Assembly (NCBI RefSeq): GCF_018403245.1
Contig: NZ_BOSH01000027.1
Span: 1-36,499 of the forward strand
Reading direction: 5' to 3'
From: Paenibacillus sp. J2TS4
Lineage (GTDB): Bacteria > Bacillota > Bacilli > Paenibacillales > NBRC-103111
DNA: 36,499 nucleotides
Numbering within the stretch: position 1 is the first letter of the stretch; every line of letters begins with the position of its first letter. This document shows positions 24,008 to 31,822 of this stretch, one piece after another. Below the pieces are notes generated by a model, which made no database searches, was not told where the DNA came from, and worked only from the letters and a program-made list of their open reading frames with translations. The translations under genes were made by a program, and so were the position numbers.

Positions 24008-25462
24008 CTATTTAAAAGATGGTACATTCTCGGCTATTACATTCTCTAGCTTTTGACCGTGAGCTTCAGTGAGTTCGTCAAGCCACTTTTTTCCTTCCTT
24101 CGTTACATTAAGTATGCTTTTCATCATTTGCGGATTGATTATTTGACTTGGTAAAAACAATAAAGAATTCACAGCCCAATACAGCGAAAATAACTCGAAG
24201 TCACTCTGTATTGTTGCTTGCCTGAGATATAAGTCAAAATACTTCTGAGCAAAAGTAATACCTTTCAATGGTCGGCCATCATATTCTACCCCCGGCCATT
24301 TTAAATCGGCAACGGCGTTCAGCCACCAGGTAGGCTCAATCACTTCTTGCAATCTTTGAAGTACATTACGCTCAAAACCCGGTTGGGGGTTGACGCGTTG
24401 ATCTCGCAAACAGGATTCCAGCATTTCTACTTCGACAGCAGCCATTGTCATCCCTTGTCCATAAATAGGATCGAAATTGCATAATGCATCTCCTAGGACC
24501 AACAATCCGGATGGCCATCGTGGGATTTGCTCAAAACGATTACGAAACAACTCCTTTATCCGATACCCTCTAGGGGGTGTAAGAGGTTCTAGTTTATTCC
24601 AAATATCAGCGATAATCGGATCTGTAAGATTAGCAACCACTTCTTCATATTCTTCAGCATCCGTGGTTGGGTAGTTACCACCCGCATTCCAAAGTAGCAT
24701 CTCTGCGATATTATTTTCAATAATGGCAAAAATTCCGGTATTTTCTCTTCTAATAGCTTCCCCTTCAATATGAACAAGTGCCCATTTCTCAGCTAAATTG
24801 GATGGAATCTTATAATGACGGGTACTATATCCAAGAGAAACTTTTAAAATATCTGGTTTTGGTATTTCAATTCCCAATTCTTGAAGCCAATTTCCCAGCT
24901 TGGATTGACGACCACTTGTATCGATTACCATATCAGCTGCAATTACTTTCTTCAGATTAGATTGTCCGCGTTCTCTTATACGGACACCAGAAACTATTGT
25001 TTGATCCTGATTCGTTTGTAAACCGATAACATTTTGTTTAGGAAGAAAACGAACATTCGAAATCTTCTTCATGCGCTGACGTAATCCCCACTCTAGTAAA
25101 GCCCTACTACACATCACGTCCTTTTCCGGGTTTGGCATGGTCAAAATTCCATATTGATTGGTAAATCGATAGATCTTGTCCTGTGATAAAGCGGCTCCTT
25201 GTGCCAGAAGATCATCGTTAAGACCTGGAAAGAGACGTTCAATAATCATTTTCCCGCGGGGAGTTAAGCGGTGTGGCTGAAATCCTTGCGGAACACCGGG
25301 ACGATTTCCGGGCTTTTCAGGAAAATCATCTCTATCCACAATCAGAACCTCGTTATAATAATCAGAAAGCACTTTTGCTGCTAATAATCCCCCAATGCCT
25401 CCTCCAATAATAACTGCCCTTTCCGTTTTTTCTTTTGTAAGTGCAAAATTTGCATCTGTCAT
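24008..25462 (-). CDS. FAD-dependent monooxygenase/oxidoreductase
   Basis: A 484-residue flavoprotein of the aromatic hydroxylase/halogenase-like group. The Rossmann fingerprint is AVIIGGGIGGLLAAKVLSDY (about residues 16-35). The second FAD motif is LLVLGDALCNFDPIYGQGMTMAA (near 310-335), with the conserved GD and the P of the family. GVPQGFQPHRL near 56-66 resembles the substrate-adjacent loop of hydroxylating enzymes. GGAGG precedes ATG 25462. No membrane anchor is evident. Such enzymes often hydroxylate antibiotics or secondary metabolites; resistance by drug hydroxylation is possible here among efflux genes but not shown. A well-formed promoter lies at 25757-25785. Confidence 0.85.
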   Translation of the reverse strand: MTDANFALTKEKTERAVIIGGGIGGLLAAKVLSDYYNEVLIVDRDDFPEKPGNRPGVPQGFQPHRLTPRGKMIIERLFPGLNDDLLAQGAALSQDKIYRFTNQYGILTMPNPEKDVMCSRALLEWGLRQRMKKISNVRFLPKQNVIGLQTNQDQTIVSGVRIRERGQSNLKKVIAADMVIDTSGRQSKLGNWLQELGIEIPKPDILKVSLGYSTRHYKIPSNLAEKWALVHIEGEAIRRENTGIFAIIENNIAEMLLWNAGGNYPTTDAEEYEEVVANLTDPIIADIWNKLEPLTPPRGYRIKELFRNRFEQIPRWPSGLLVLGDALCNFDPIYGQGMTMAAVEVEMLESCLRDQRVNPQPGFERNVLQRLQEVIEPTWWLNAVADLKWPGVEYDGRPLKGITFAQKYFDLYLRQATIQSDFELFSLYWAVNSLLFLPSQIINPQMMKSILNVTKEGKKWLDELTEAHGQKLENVIAENVPSFK

Positions 25463-25570
25463 GATATGCCTCCTTTGAATTAACGCATATAACCAGCCTT
25501 GTCCCTGTTTTAGTGAAAGACCTCGACAAGATTAAAATTACTTCGGAAACCTTGTTGTGCAGAGACGGTA

Positions 25571-25699
25571 TTATGGAGCAGAAAGTCCAGAGATTCTTCC
25601 TATCATCTGTAAATCTTCTGTCGTTGTTAATATTTCATTAATAGCAACTGGCTGTTCCAAAACTCTTGCTTTAACCAGATACTTCTAGAAAGCGAACAT
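25571..25699 (-). pseudogene. Small disrupted ORF upstream of the monooxygenase
   Basis: AGGAGGAG precedes ATG 25699, but the frame stops after MFAF at a TAG. Read through, the same frame gives KYLVKARVLEQPVAINEILT and LQMIGRISGLSAP before TAA at 25571. The strong start signals suggest a formerly expressed small gene in the same transcript as the monooxygenase. Family unknown. Confidence 0.4.
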
Positions 25700-25756
25700 T
25701 CTCCTCCTATTTTTTGATATAAATTGTTTATAACGTATATTGTTTATTTCATATAC

Positions 25757-25785
25757 AGTATATGTTGTATACAATAATATTGCAA
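25757..25785 (-). promoter_or_regulatory. Promoter for the monooxygenase unit with overlapping dyads
   Basis: TTGCAA (25785-25780) and TATACT (25762-25757) are 17 bp apart. The spacer and start region hold GTATAC and CATATAC...GTATATG inverted repeats, which look like a repressor site. No dedicated regulator remains nearby, so it may have been lost. Confidence 0.6.
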
Positions 25786-25959
25786 CAATAAATTTAATTT
25801 GGGTTAGCTTAAATAATTGGAAACGGCAATAAACCACGCTCGTTGTTTTCCGTGTTGGTATTAGCCATCCCATTCATCTGCATGCACCTCCAAGAAACGT
25901 TTTAACCGTTCAAAAGAGCTTGTCCGTCTATACTGTAAGGTGCTGCGCTGCGCAAAGGC

Positions 25960-25993
25960 GGGTGATGATTTCCCCTTTCATAACCCTCAACAA
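25960..25993. repeat. Dispersed repeat, copy B
   Basis: Matches 20133-20166 at 32 of 34 positions, same orientation. It directly abuts an MFS fragment, suggesting the repeat end marks a recombination joint. Confidence 0.7.
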
Positions 25994-26002
25994 GCGCTTT
26001 AC

Positions 26003-26095
26003 TTTTTTATCAGATGGAAATACTTCAAGAGTATATGCAAGTGCTACTGGTGAAAATGTAGCAACTGCAAGTCCCTGTAACCCTCTTAAGAATGA
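26003..26095 (-). pseudogene. MFS transporter fragment
   Basis: About 31 codons read FLRGLQGLAVATFSPVALAY and TLEVFPSDKK, the motif-rich helix 4/loop of DHA1 MFS exporters. The MFS gene at 29456 has the similar RSIQGFAAASFAPVAIAYVV. Both ends are truncated. Confidence 0.65.
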
Positions 26096-26449
26096 AAGAG
26101 AACTAAAAGTGGATAAGAAATGGAATCGATAATGCACTGTGCAAATTTCTATGATTGGCTGTTTCTATGCTCTTAAAATCCTCCATAGACGATTGAAACA
26201 TCCGGAAATTAACTTGTCGACGCCCCTCTTCGAGCAAATGGAGTGCAGCCTTCACTTTTTCCCACTCATTCCATCTAGTATATGGATACATAGCGAAAAA
26301 TATATTTTTCAATATGTACTCCCAAATATATAATGAAAGTGGCTAGCCGACAACAGAACTGTTATACATGGATCGGGATGGGTCTTATGTCCATGCCGAA
26401 CTTTATAGCTAGCCCAGTATCAGGAGCTTTAATTAGAGGAGCTGATGAA

Positions 26450-27364
26450 ATGAAGGCAGTAGCTTTTCATTTGCCAGGAACACCAGACGTATTGCAATTG
26501 ATGGAGTTTGATACTCCTGTTCCGGGGACTGGACAAGTTCGAGTCAAAGTAAAAGCGGCCGGAGTACAGCCCGTTGACTGTGCGATTCGAGGACAAGGTT
26601 TTAGTCCGCCAGGAGTGGAAATCCGATACCCTCAAATAATAGGAAATGAATTTGCTGGCATCATCGACGTGGTTGGTGCTGGGGTTGAGAGCTTTTCAGT
26701 TGGAGATGAAGTTATTGGTTGGTCGATTCTATCTAGCTATGCTGAATATGTGGTCGTCCCAACATCCCAACTTGTTAGAAAGCCTAAAAATATGCCATGG
26801 GAAGAAGCTGGTGTACTCACCGCCTCAGGGCAGACTGCTCATACGGCACTGCAGGAACTCGGAATCAGTAAAGAAGACACCGTACTTATACACGCAGCTG
26901 CAGGAGGAGTTGGGACGTTCGCTGTTCAATTGGCACGGGCATGGGGTGCAACTGTGATAGGTACCGCAAGCCCACGTAACCATGACTACTTGCGCTCCTT
27001 AGGGGCTATTCCTGTCTCATATGGAGAGGGGCTTGTTGAACGAGTACGCGAACTTGCACCTAAAGGGATCGATGCTGCCCTTGATGCAGCAGGCGGGGAA
27101 GCCCTACGAGCCACTGTAGAACTTGTACACGACAAAAAAAGGATCGGTTCAATCGTTGCTTTCGATCTTTCGGAAGAGCTTGGAACCATTCCGATCCGGA
27201 GTAAGCGAAGCGTTTCAAGGTTATCCGAACTCACCAAGATGTACGAACAAGGGCTGCTTCGCGTTGTCATATCGCAAACATTTCCATTACACCAAGCTGC
27301 CGATGCTCACAGAGCTGTAGAGACCGGTCACGTTCGAGGGAAAATTGTCCTCACAGTAGATTAG
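26450..27364 (+). CDS. Zinc-independent quinone oxidoreductase (MDR family)
   Basis: A 304-residue medium-chain reductase. The N-terminal GroES-like domain begins MKAVAFHLPGTPDVLQLMEF and includes GNEFAGIIDVVGAGVESFSVGDEV. The Rossmann domain has HAAAGGVGTFAVQLARAWGA (AAGGVG cofactor loop, near residues 150-155). No catalytic-zinc cysteine cluster is visible, as in QOR-type enzymes that reduce quinones or enones with NADPH. ATG 26450 has AGAGGAG eight bases upstream; the frame continues to ATG 26333 but that extension encodes carrier-like debris. It forms a two-gene operon with the FMN reductase 30 bp downstream. Confidence 0.9.
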   Translation: MKAVAFHLPGTPDVLQLMEFDTPVPGTGQVRVKVKAAGVQPVDCAIRGQGFSPPGVEIRYPQIIGNEFAGIIDVVGAGVESFSVGDEVIGWSILSSYAEYVVVPTSQLVRKPKNMPWEEAGVLTASGQTAHTALQELGISKEDTVLIHAAAGGVGTFAVQLARAWGATVIGTASPRNHDYLRSLGAIPVSYGEGLVERVRELAPKGIDAALDAAGGEALRATVELVHDKKRIGSIVAFDLSEELGTIPIRSKRSVSRLSELTKMYEQGLLRVVISQTFPLHQAADAHRAVETGHVRGKIVLTVD

Positions 27365-27394
27365 AAAGTTAATATGATACGAGGAGGAAATATA

Positions 27395-27937
27395 TTGGAA
27401 AAACTAAACATCGGAATTATCCTTGGTAGTTCACGCCCGGGGAGAGTTAGCCCGCAAGTCGGGAACTGGATTAAGGAAATTGCCGATCAACGCGGGGACG
27501 CAGCATATGAAATAGTAGATGTTGCAGATTACAACCTTCCGTTTTTAGGAGACCCTACTGGCGAGCAGCAAGTTGCGGACTGGGCTAAGAAAATATCCAG
27601 CTTGGACGGATTTGTATTTGTTACTGCCGAATACAATCACAGCATTACAGGAGTATTGAAAAATGCATTGGATTCAGCACGTACAGAATGGTATAACAAG
27701 GCAGCCGGCATTGTCAGCTACGGTTCCTCAGGCGGGACACGTGCCGCTGAACATTTGCGTGGAATTTTGGCAGAATTGCAAGTGGCAGACGTTCGCACCC
27801 ACCCCGCACTAAATATATTTACAGATTTTGAGAATTATACGATTTTTAAGCCTGCAGAATTACACTTTTCACATGTGAATGAAATGTTGAAACAAGTGAT
27901 TAGTTGGTCTACCGCATTAAAATCGGTTCGCAGCTAA
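27395..27937 (+). CDS. NADPH-dependent FMN reductase-family protein
   Basis: A 180-residue flavodoxin-fold flavoprotein (azoreductase/chromate-reductase group). The FMN phosphate loop is GIILGSSRPGRVSPQVGNW (about residues 6-24). The isoalloxazine loop is TAEYNHSITGVLKNALD (near 80-96), and SYGSSGGTRAAEHLR follows. TTG 27395 has GAGGAGGA eight bases upstream; the ATG at 27374 has none. It is co-transcribed with the quinone oxidoreductase and followed by a terminator. Both reductases point to quinone or azo-compound detoxification. Confidence 0.9.
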   Translation: MEKLNIGIILGSSRPGRVSPQVGNWIKEIADQRGDAAYEIVDVADYNLPFLGDPTGEQQVADWAKKISSLDGFVFVTAEYNHSITGVLKNALDSARTEWYNKAAGIVSYGSSGGTRAAEHLRGILAELQVADVRTHPALNIFTDFENYTIFKPAELHFSHVNEMLKQVISWSTALKSVRS

Positions 27938-27959
27938 TGGGTCACGATTCGTTTAAGCA

Positions 27960-28000
27960 ACCAGCTTTTTCCCATTGATAGGGAAGAGCTGGTGTTTTAT
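27960..28000 (+). terminator. Terminator of the oxidoreductase operon
   Basis: ACCAGCTTTTTCCC pairs with GGGAAGAGCTGGT (one bulge), followed by GTTTTAT. It lies 23 bp after the FMN reductase stop. Confidence 0.7.
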
Positions 28001-28171
28001 CCGTATTTGATATCGGAAATATACTCAGACGGGAAGATTCAGTATGCATGACTTTGAGATAATATTATTTAGTTTGTAATTTAAACGTTAATAAAGCGGA
28101 CAGAAAATAAGCAATGGCACATAAAATCCCAACGGCAATAAATAATTATAGATTATTGTCGATTCAACAAA

Positions 28172-28217
28172 AAACACTGATTCTTTTATATTTAATAAAT
28201 AAATGGAATCAGTGTTT
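28172..28217 (-). terminator. Terminator of the DUF2200 gene
   Basis: AAACACTGATTC and GAATCAGTGTTT form a perfect 12-bp stem. On the minus strand TTTTTTG follows directly; on the plus strand a T-rich tail also follows, so it may act both ways. Confidence 0.75.
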
Positions 28218-28224
28218 CTTCGTT

Positions 28225-28269
28225 TTTTTAATTATTATTTCCGCAAAATCTTCTCCATTGCTTTTCCCT
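28225..28269. repeat. 45-bp direct repeat, copy 1 (3' end of DUF2200 gene)
   Basis: Exactly repeated at 31489-31533. This copy spans the stop and last codons of the DUF2200 gene, so it is the parental copy. Confidence 0.9.
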
Positions 28270-28585
28270 TTGCTAACTCATCGATCAGCTTATCCAAATA
28301 GCGAATTTCCTGCATAGTGGGTTCTTCGATATCTTCCACTCGGACACCGCAGACGACACCTTTGATCAAAGCCCGCGAAGGATTCAGTTGGGGAGCTTCC
28401 GCAAAGAAAGTCTCAAAGTCTGTCTGTTTTTCCAGTTGCGCTGCTAACTCTTCCTGGCTATACCCTGTCAACCAACGGATGATTTCATCGACTTCTGTTT
28501 TCGTACGTCCTTTTCTCTCCGCCTTCGTAACATAATGGGGATAGACACTCGTGACACTCATTGTATAAATCCGGTGTTTGGTCAT
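28235..28585 (-). CDS. DUF2200 domain protein
   Basis: A 116-residue soluble protein with the characteristic opening MTKHRIYTMSVTSVYPHYV and TKAERKGRTKTEVDEIIRWLTGY. The centre has the FETFFAEAPQLNPSRALIKGVVCGVRVEDIE block and the end is a helical basic tail. DUF2200 has no assigned function, although its conserved block suggests a compact enzyme-like fold. ATG 28585 is preceded by AAAGGATG. It is monocistronic with a terminator. Confidence 0.9.
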   Translation of the reverse strand: MTKHRIYTMSVTSVYPHYVTKAERKGRTKTEVDEIIRWLTGYSQEELAAQLEKQTDFETFFAEAPQLNPSRALIKGVVCGVRVEDIEEPTMQEIRYLDKLIDELAKGKAMEKILRK

Positions 28586-28698
28586 GATGCATCCTTTCTT
28601 ATATGGTTTTCTTTATTATAGTAAAAAAATAATCGCGTTTAAACGAATAGCCGTCAATTATTAGTTCCAGATTATTCATTATGTTCATTCCTTGATTC

Positions 28699-29349
28699 CT
28701 AATTTGCAATAAGGTGTACGCCTGTCCATCGGTCGCTTACTGCTTTACAAATAGCTGTCGCAAAATCCTCATAACTGATACTTCTATTCAAAAAATTGCT
28801 TTCATTATTCGAAGGTGTCCACCGATTATAACAACCAGTGCGAGGTCCTGTAGGAGTATATGCCGGTGGTGGAATTAAGTAAGCCCACGAGGCTTGAGGT
28901 AATTCTTCTAGATAATCACGTAACTTAGCGTGTGCTATGCCTCTAGGTAATGTGCGCTTAGGAAAAGCAGGATCTTGCCAAAATCGTTGCCCATGAAGCG
29001 TATATAAAGATCCGGCACCACCTACCGTAATTATTAAACGCCCCTCCATATCTCCAATGCCTTCTCGAATCCGCTTGTCAAGTGTGACCAATGCCGCCCG
29101 AGGAATATTCCCTCGGAGTCTAATCGCATTCACAATAATATCAGCCTGAGAAGTAGCCTTACGAAGGCTCAAGATATTGTCTATATCTACAATCGTAGTG
29201 TGAATAGGTCGTTTAATCTTTGGAAGCCTGGAAGAATCACTTACATCTCGTAAGGCTGCTGTCACCTGAATATGCTCATTTTCTGATAATTGTCTGAGAA
29301 TAGAATTGCCTGTGCGTCCAGTCGCTCCTAAAAGTAATAAACGTGTCAT
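28699..29349 (-). CDS. NAD(P)-binding (NmrA/atypical SDR-like) protein
   Basis: A 216-residue Rossmann-fold protein. The dinucleotide motif is LLLLGATGRTGNSILRQL (GATGxTG, residues 8-14), and the middle has ADIIVNAIRLRG and LIITVGGAGSLY. It lacks the YxxxK pair of classical SDRs, as in PF13460/NmrA-type sensors and reductases. GAGGAG precedes ATG 29349. It is downstream of and in the same direction as the YfmO-like exporter (106-bp gap), so co-transcription is possible. Function not known. Confidence 0.8.
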   Translation of the reverse strand: MTRLLLLGATGRTGNSILRQLSENEHIQVTAALRDVSDSSRLPKIKRPIHTTIVDIDNILSLRKATSQADIIVNAIRLRGNIPRAALVTLDKRIREGIGDMEGRLIITVGGAGSLYTLHGQRFWQDPAFPKRTLPRGIAHAKLRDYLEELPQASWAYLIPPPAYTPTGPRTGCYNRWTPSNNESNFLNRSISYEDFATAICKAVSDRWTGVHLIAN

Positions 29350-29455
29350 CGATTATCAACTCCTCAAAGTTGTAATAGTTTATTTTTTCTCTAATCTGTA
29401 TGTCCTTGCCTCAATCAAAAAAATTCAAGAACAGCGCAATCTTCTTATCTACTGT

Positions 29456-30637
29456 CTACCGTTTTGTTATAAAAAACGAAATGGCCAATCCCATTCCAAG
29501 AATTAATGTTAATGATACAAAAGCAATCCAATAACTTCCTGTTTTTAATAACGATACGGCTATGATGGGGCCAAGACTCGTTCCAATAAACAGGATAAAG
29601 GTATATAAAGAGACTGCTGCACCATGATTTTTTTCACCAAGATGACCTACTAAGGAAATCAAGGTGGGGACGGTGATGGCAATGCCAGTCACAAATAATA
29701 CACTCATAAAAACTAAGAAAAATAGATTGGTACTCATCCCAACAATAAACATGCCTATCGCTCCTACCGTAAGTCCACCTCGCAAAACGGTAAGTAAGCT
29801 ATATTTATTGGCTAATTTGCCTGCAAAAGGTGCAAATAACATTCCGATGATTCCAACCATGCGAACATATAGGATTCCGTCTTCATTCAAGGCAAATGTT
29901 TCCGTTAAATAATCTCCGAGCACCGTATAGAAAGCAACAAATGAAAGTAATAACGTGATCGCAATGCTGTATGCTTGAATCAAACTTTTATCGGTCAATA
30001 GCGTTTGAAACTGTTGAAACATTGTCTTCAATTTGCTATTCGCTTGCTTTATGTCGGTTTTTGGAAGGAGCAATAGAACTAAAACAGCAGTAAATAAATA
30101 AATCGAACCGGAATAATAAAAAACGCTTTGCCAACCAAACTGTTGACTGATATAACTACTGAATATTTGCCCTGCTATGGCAGAAATTAAGAAACTGGAG
30201 CTAATAAATCCGATCGTTGTCACTCTTTTTTGAACTGGAAATTTATCTACTACATAAGCAATAGCAACTGGTGCAAAACTGGCTGCGGCGAATCCTTGAA
30301 TAGAACGTAATGCAATCACCCAAGATAAGTTGCTAAAAATGGGGAGTGCAAATGTACTAACAGTCAACATCAATAGTCCAATGAACATGACTTGTTTTCG
30401 TCCAAAGCGATCAGATAATGGACCGGAAAATAAAGAACCGACAGCATAACATAAAGAGAATGCACTCCCTGTCCACGCAACATGAGCAATGCTTGCATGA
30501 AAAACTTCACTGAATATGGACATTAAAGGAATGGTTAAATAATTACTTGCAACTACCACTAACCCGCACCAGAATAAAATAATGGTTAGTACATTATAGT
30601 TCTGGTGTAGAGATGTATTTTCTTTACTTAACTCCAT
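29456..30637 (-). CDS. MFS multidrug exporter, YfmO-like
   Basis: A 393-residue 12-helix DHA1 exporter. Motif A is SGPLSDRFGRKQVMFIG (about residues 72-88), and the helix 4 block is RSIQGFAAASFAPVAIAYVV. It closely resembles in size and neighbourhood the YfmO pump of Bacillus, which is paired with the MerR regulator YfmP. Here the YfmP-like gene is divergent. AGGGGG precedes ATG 30637. The promoter carries a TTGTA-N7-TACAA dyad that also appears in front of the regulator, so this pump is its probable target. Substrate unknown. Confidence 0.9.
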   Translation of the reverse strand: MELSKENTSLHQNYNVLTIILFWCGLVVVASNYLTIPLMSIFSEVFHASIAHVAWTGSAFSLCYAVGSLFSGPLSDRFGRKQVMFIGLLMLTVSTFALPIFSNLSWVIALRSIQGFAAASFAPVAIAYVVDKFPVQKRVTTIGFISSSFLISAIAGQIFSSYISQQFGWQSVFYYSGSIYLFTAVLVLLLLPKTDIKQANSKLKTMFQQFQTLLTDKSLIQAYSIAITLLLSFVAFYTVLGDYLTETFALNEDGILYVRMVGIIGMLFAPFAGKLANKYSLLTVLRGGLTVGAIGMFIVGMSTNLFFLVFMSVLFVTGIAITVPTLISLVGHLGEKNHGAAVSLYTFILFIGTSLGPIIAVSLLKTGSYWIAFVSLTLILGMGLAISFFITKR

Positions 30638-30689
30638 AACAAACCCCCTAACGTAAGTAAATTACACATATTGCAACTTGTTGACATAA

Positions 30690-30718
30690 ATTGTAGTTTA
30701 TTTACAAATTTAAGTCAA
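30690..30718 (-). promoter_or_regulatory. Promoter and MerR operator of the YfmO-like pump
   Basis: TTGACT (30718-30713) and TACAAT (30695-30690) are 17 bp apart. The dyad TTGTA-N7-TACAA (30691-30707) covers the -10 and spacer, the usual MerR position. Confidence 0.75.
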
Positions 30719-30726
30719 TAGGTAAT

Positions 30727-30763
30727 TTGTAGATTAACTGCTTTTATTGTAGAATAATTACAA
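30727..30763 (+). promoter_or_regulatory. Promoter and MerR operator of the regulator gene
   Basis: TTGTAG (30727-30732) and TAGAAT (30750-30755) are 17 bp apart. A second TTGTA-N7-TACAA dyad (30747-30763) overlaps the -10. Arms and spacing equal those at 30691-30707, indicating shared control and autoregulation. Confidence 0.7.
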
Positions 30764-30871
30764 GAAACAGCGTAAATAAGCTATCTAAAAGAGAAGCAGT
30801 ATTTCACCGACAACATAGAAAAAATGAATAGATATGAAAGTGGTTCCGATAATAAAATAGGAGAGTGCTTT

Positions 30872-31207
30872 ATGAATGAAAAGGATCAAAATCTAAATGC
30901 TCTGTTGGACTTTGATTTGTTGAAAAAGCTGGTGGTTGGAATCGGTGAGGTATCCAAAATCACAGGGATTCCGACTCGTAAAATTCGTTATTGGGAAGAA
31001 AAAGGAGCCATTCAATCTGAGTCCGGTGCAGAAGGATCCACGAGAAGATATAATTATTTAAATGTGAAAAAAATGCTTCTTATTCAGGAAATGATGGATG
31101 AGGGTTTTACATTGGATGCAGCCATCAAAAAAGTGGAAAAACGGATGGTTACGTTAAACGAGGCTTTTCGTAAACTGGCTGATATGGTGCCGGATTCAGA
31201 GGAATAA
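30872..31207 (+). CDS. MerR-family regulator, YfmP-like
   Basis: A 111-residue regulator. The MerR helix-turn-helix is VGIGEVSKITGIPTRKIRYWEEKGAI (about residues 22-47), then STRRYNYLNVKKMLLIQEMMDEGFTLDAAIKKV. A short helix instead of a ligand domain closes the protein, as in YfmP. ATAGGAGAG precedes ATG 30872; the frame back to 30824 is not needed. It is divergent from the YfmO-like pump and the two promoters share operators. Confidence 0.88.
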   Translation: MNEKDQNLNALLDFDLLKKLVVGIGEVSKITGIPTRKIRYWEEKGAIQSESGAEGSTRRYNYLNVKKMLLIQEMMDEGFTLDAAIKKVEKRMVTLNEAFRKLADMVPDSEE

Positions 31208-31283
31208 GAATTATATAAGTGAGTCTATAACGATAACTATCATAGAATTGTTGATATTGTATCCACCCCGGTGTGGGAAATAA

Positions 31284-31463
31284 GGAAAGTACCTCGTCAA
31301 TATCGCTATCAATGAAATATCCTCTATAGATATTTATGATCGTTCTTTTAAAATAGTGGATAAAACGATTAGATTACAAGACGAAATGTTAGAACTTAGA
31401 AGTAGAGTGAATAAGTTTGCTCAAGGTATTCTTACTTTAAAAATTGCAAAATGGGGACATTAA
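31284..31463 (+). pseudogene. Unrecognised protein C-terminal remnant
   Basis: A 59-codon frame opens directly after a TAA: GKYLVNIAINEISSIDIYDR, then IVDKTIRLQDEMLELRSRVN and KFAQGILTLKIAKWGH. The helical, charged pattern is protein-like but there is no start codon signal. Family unknown. Confidence 0.4.
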
Positions 31464-31488
31464 TGAAAAAGATAAATCTCCATCCATG

Positions 31489-31533
31489 TTTTTAATTATT
31501 ATTTCCGCAAAATCTTCTCCATTGCTTTTCCCT
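31489..31533. repeat. 45-bp direct repeat, copy 2
   Basis: Identical to 28225-28269, the end of the DUF2200 gene, and in the same orientation. The rest of that gene is absent here. Confidence 0.9.
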
Positions 31534-31643
31534 ATTGGCTGGAATTAGAAGAAGCACTTGATCCGGAATCACAAGCCTGTAAGAAGCTTGCAGGAAAACT
31601 GAAGCCAGTAATCGACGCCTATTATGAACGCTTCGAAACATAA
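31533..31643 (+). pseudogene. Unrecognised C-terminal remnant
   Basis: Thirty-six codons read YWLELEEALDPESQACKKLA and GKLKPVIDAYYERFET, a plausible helical protein end. It begins exactly where the 45-bp repeat stops, so the joint created a chimera. No family can be assigned. Confidence 0.4.
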
Positions 31644-31822
31644 ATGTCTTCCGTTCAGAATAACCCTCTAATCCTTTTCCATTTTCTAATTTTTGTTCTA
31701 AACGTTTTAAATGGTGCTACTGTATTTATATGAATCCATTTCCAAATAGACCAATTGGCAGGTGTTGAAGCCGCCCATTTTTTTTGTAGAAAAAGCTCGT
31801 TTAAGCTACAATAATTCAATAG
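31644..31822. other. Gap before the PBP gene
   Basis: AT-rich, no gene. A long T-run (31780-31788) follows GCCGCCC and may be a weak terminator. The PBP promoter must lie here, but no clear hexamer pair stands out. Confidence 0.3.

Larger units (their letters stand above)
25786..26449. other. Mosaic of gene fragments
   Basis: Holds a 24-codon ORF on the minus strand (25883-25809) with GGAGGTGC before its ATG, copy B of the dispersed repeat (25960-25993), an MFS fragment (26003-26095, minus) and, in plus frame at about 26370-26430, a stretch GLMSMPNFIASPVSGALI that looks like another carrier helix. No intact gene. Confidence 0.4.

Noticed and set aside
26333..26449. Longer start of the quinone oxidoreductase at ATG 26333
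   Set aside because: The family starts at MKAVAF with a good ribosome binding site at 26450; the extension encodes carrier-like debris.
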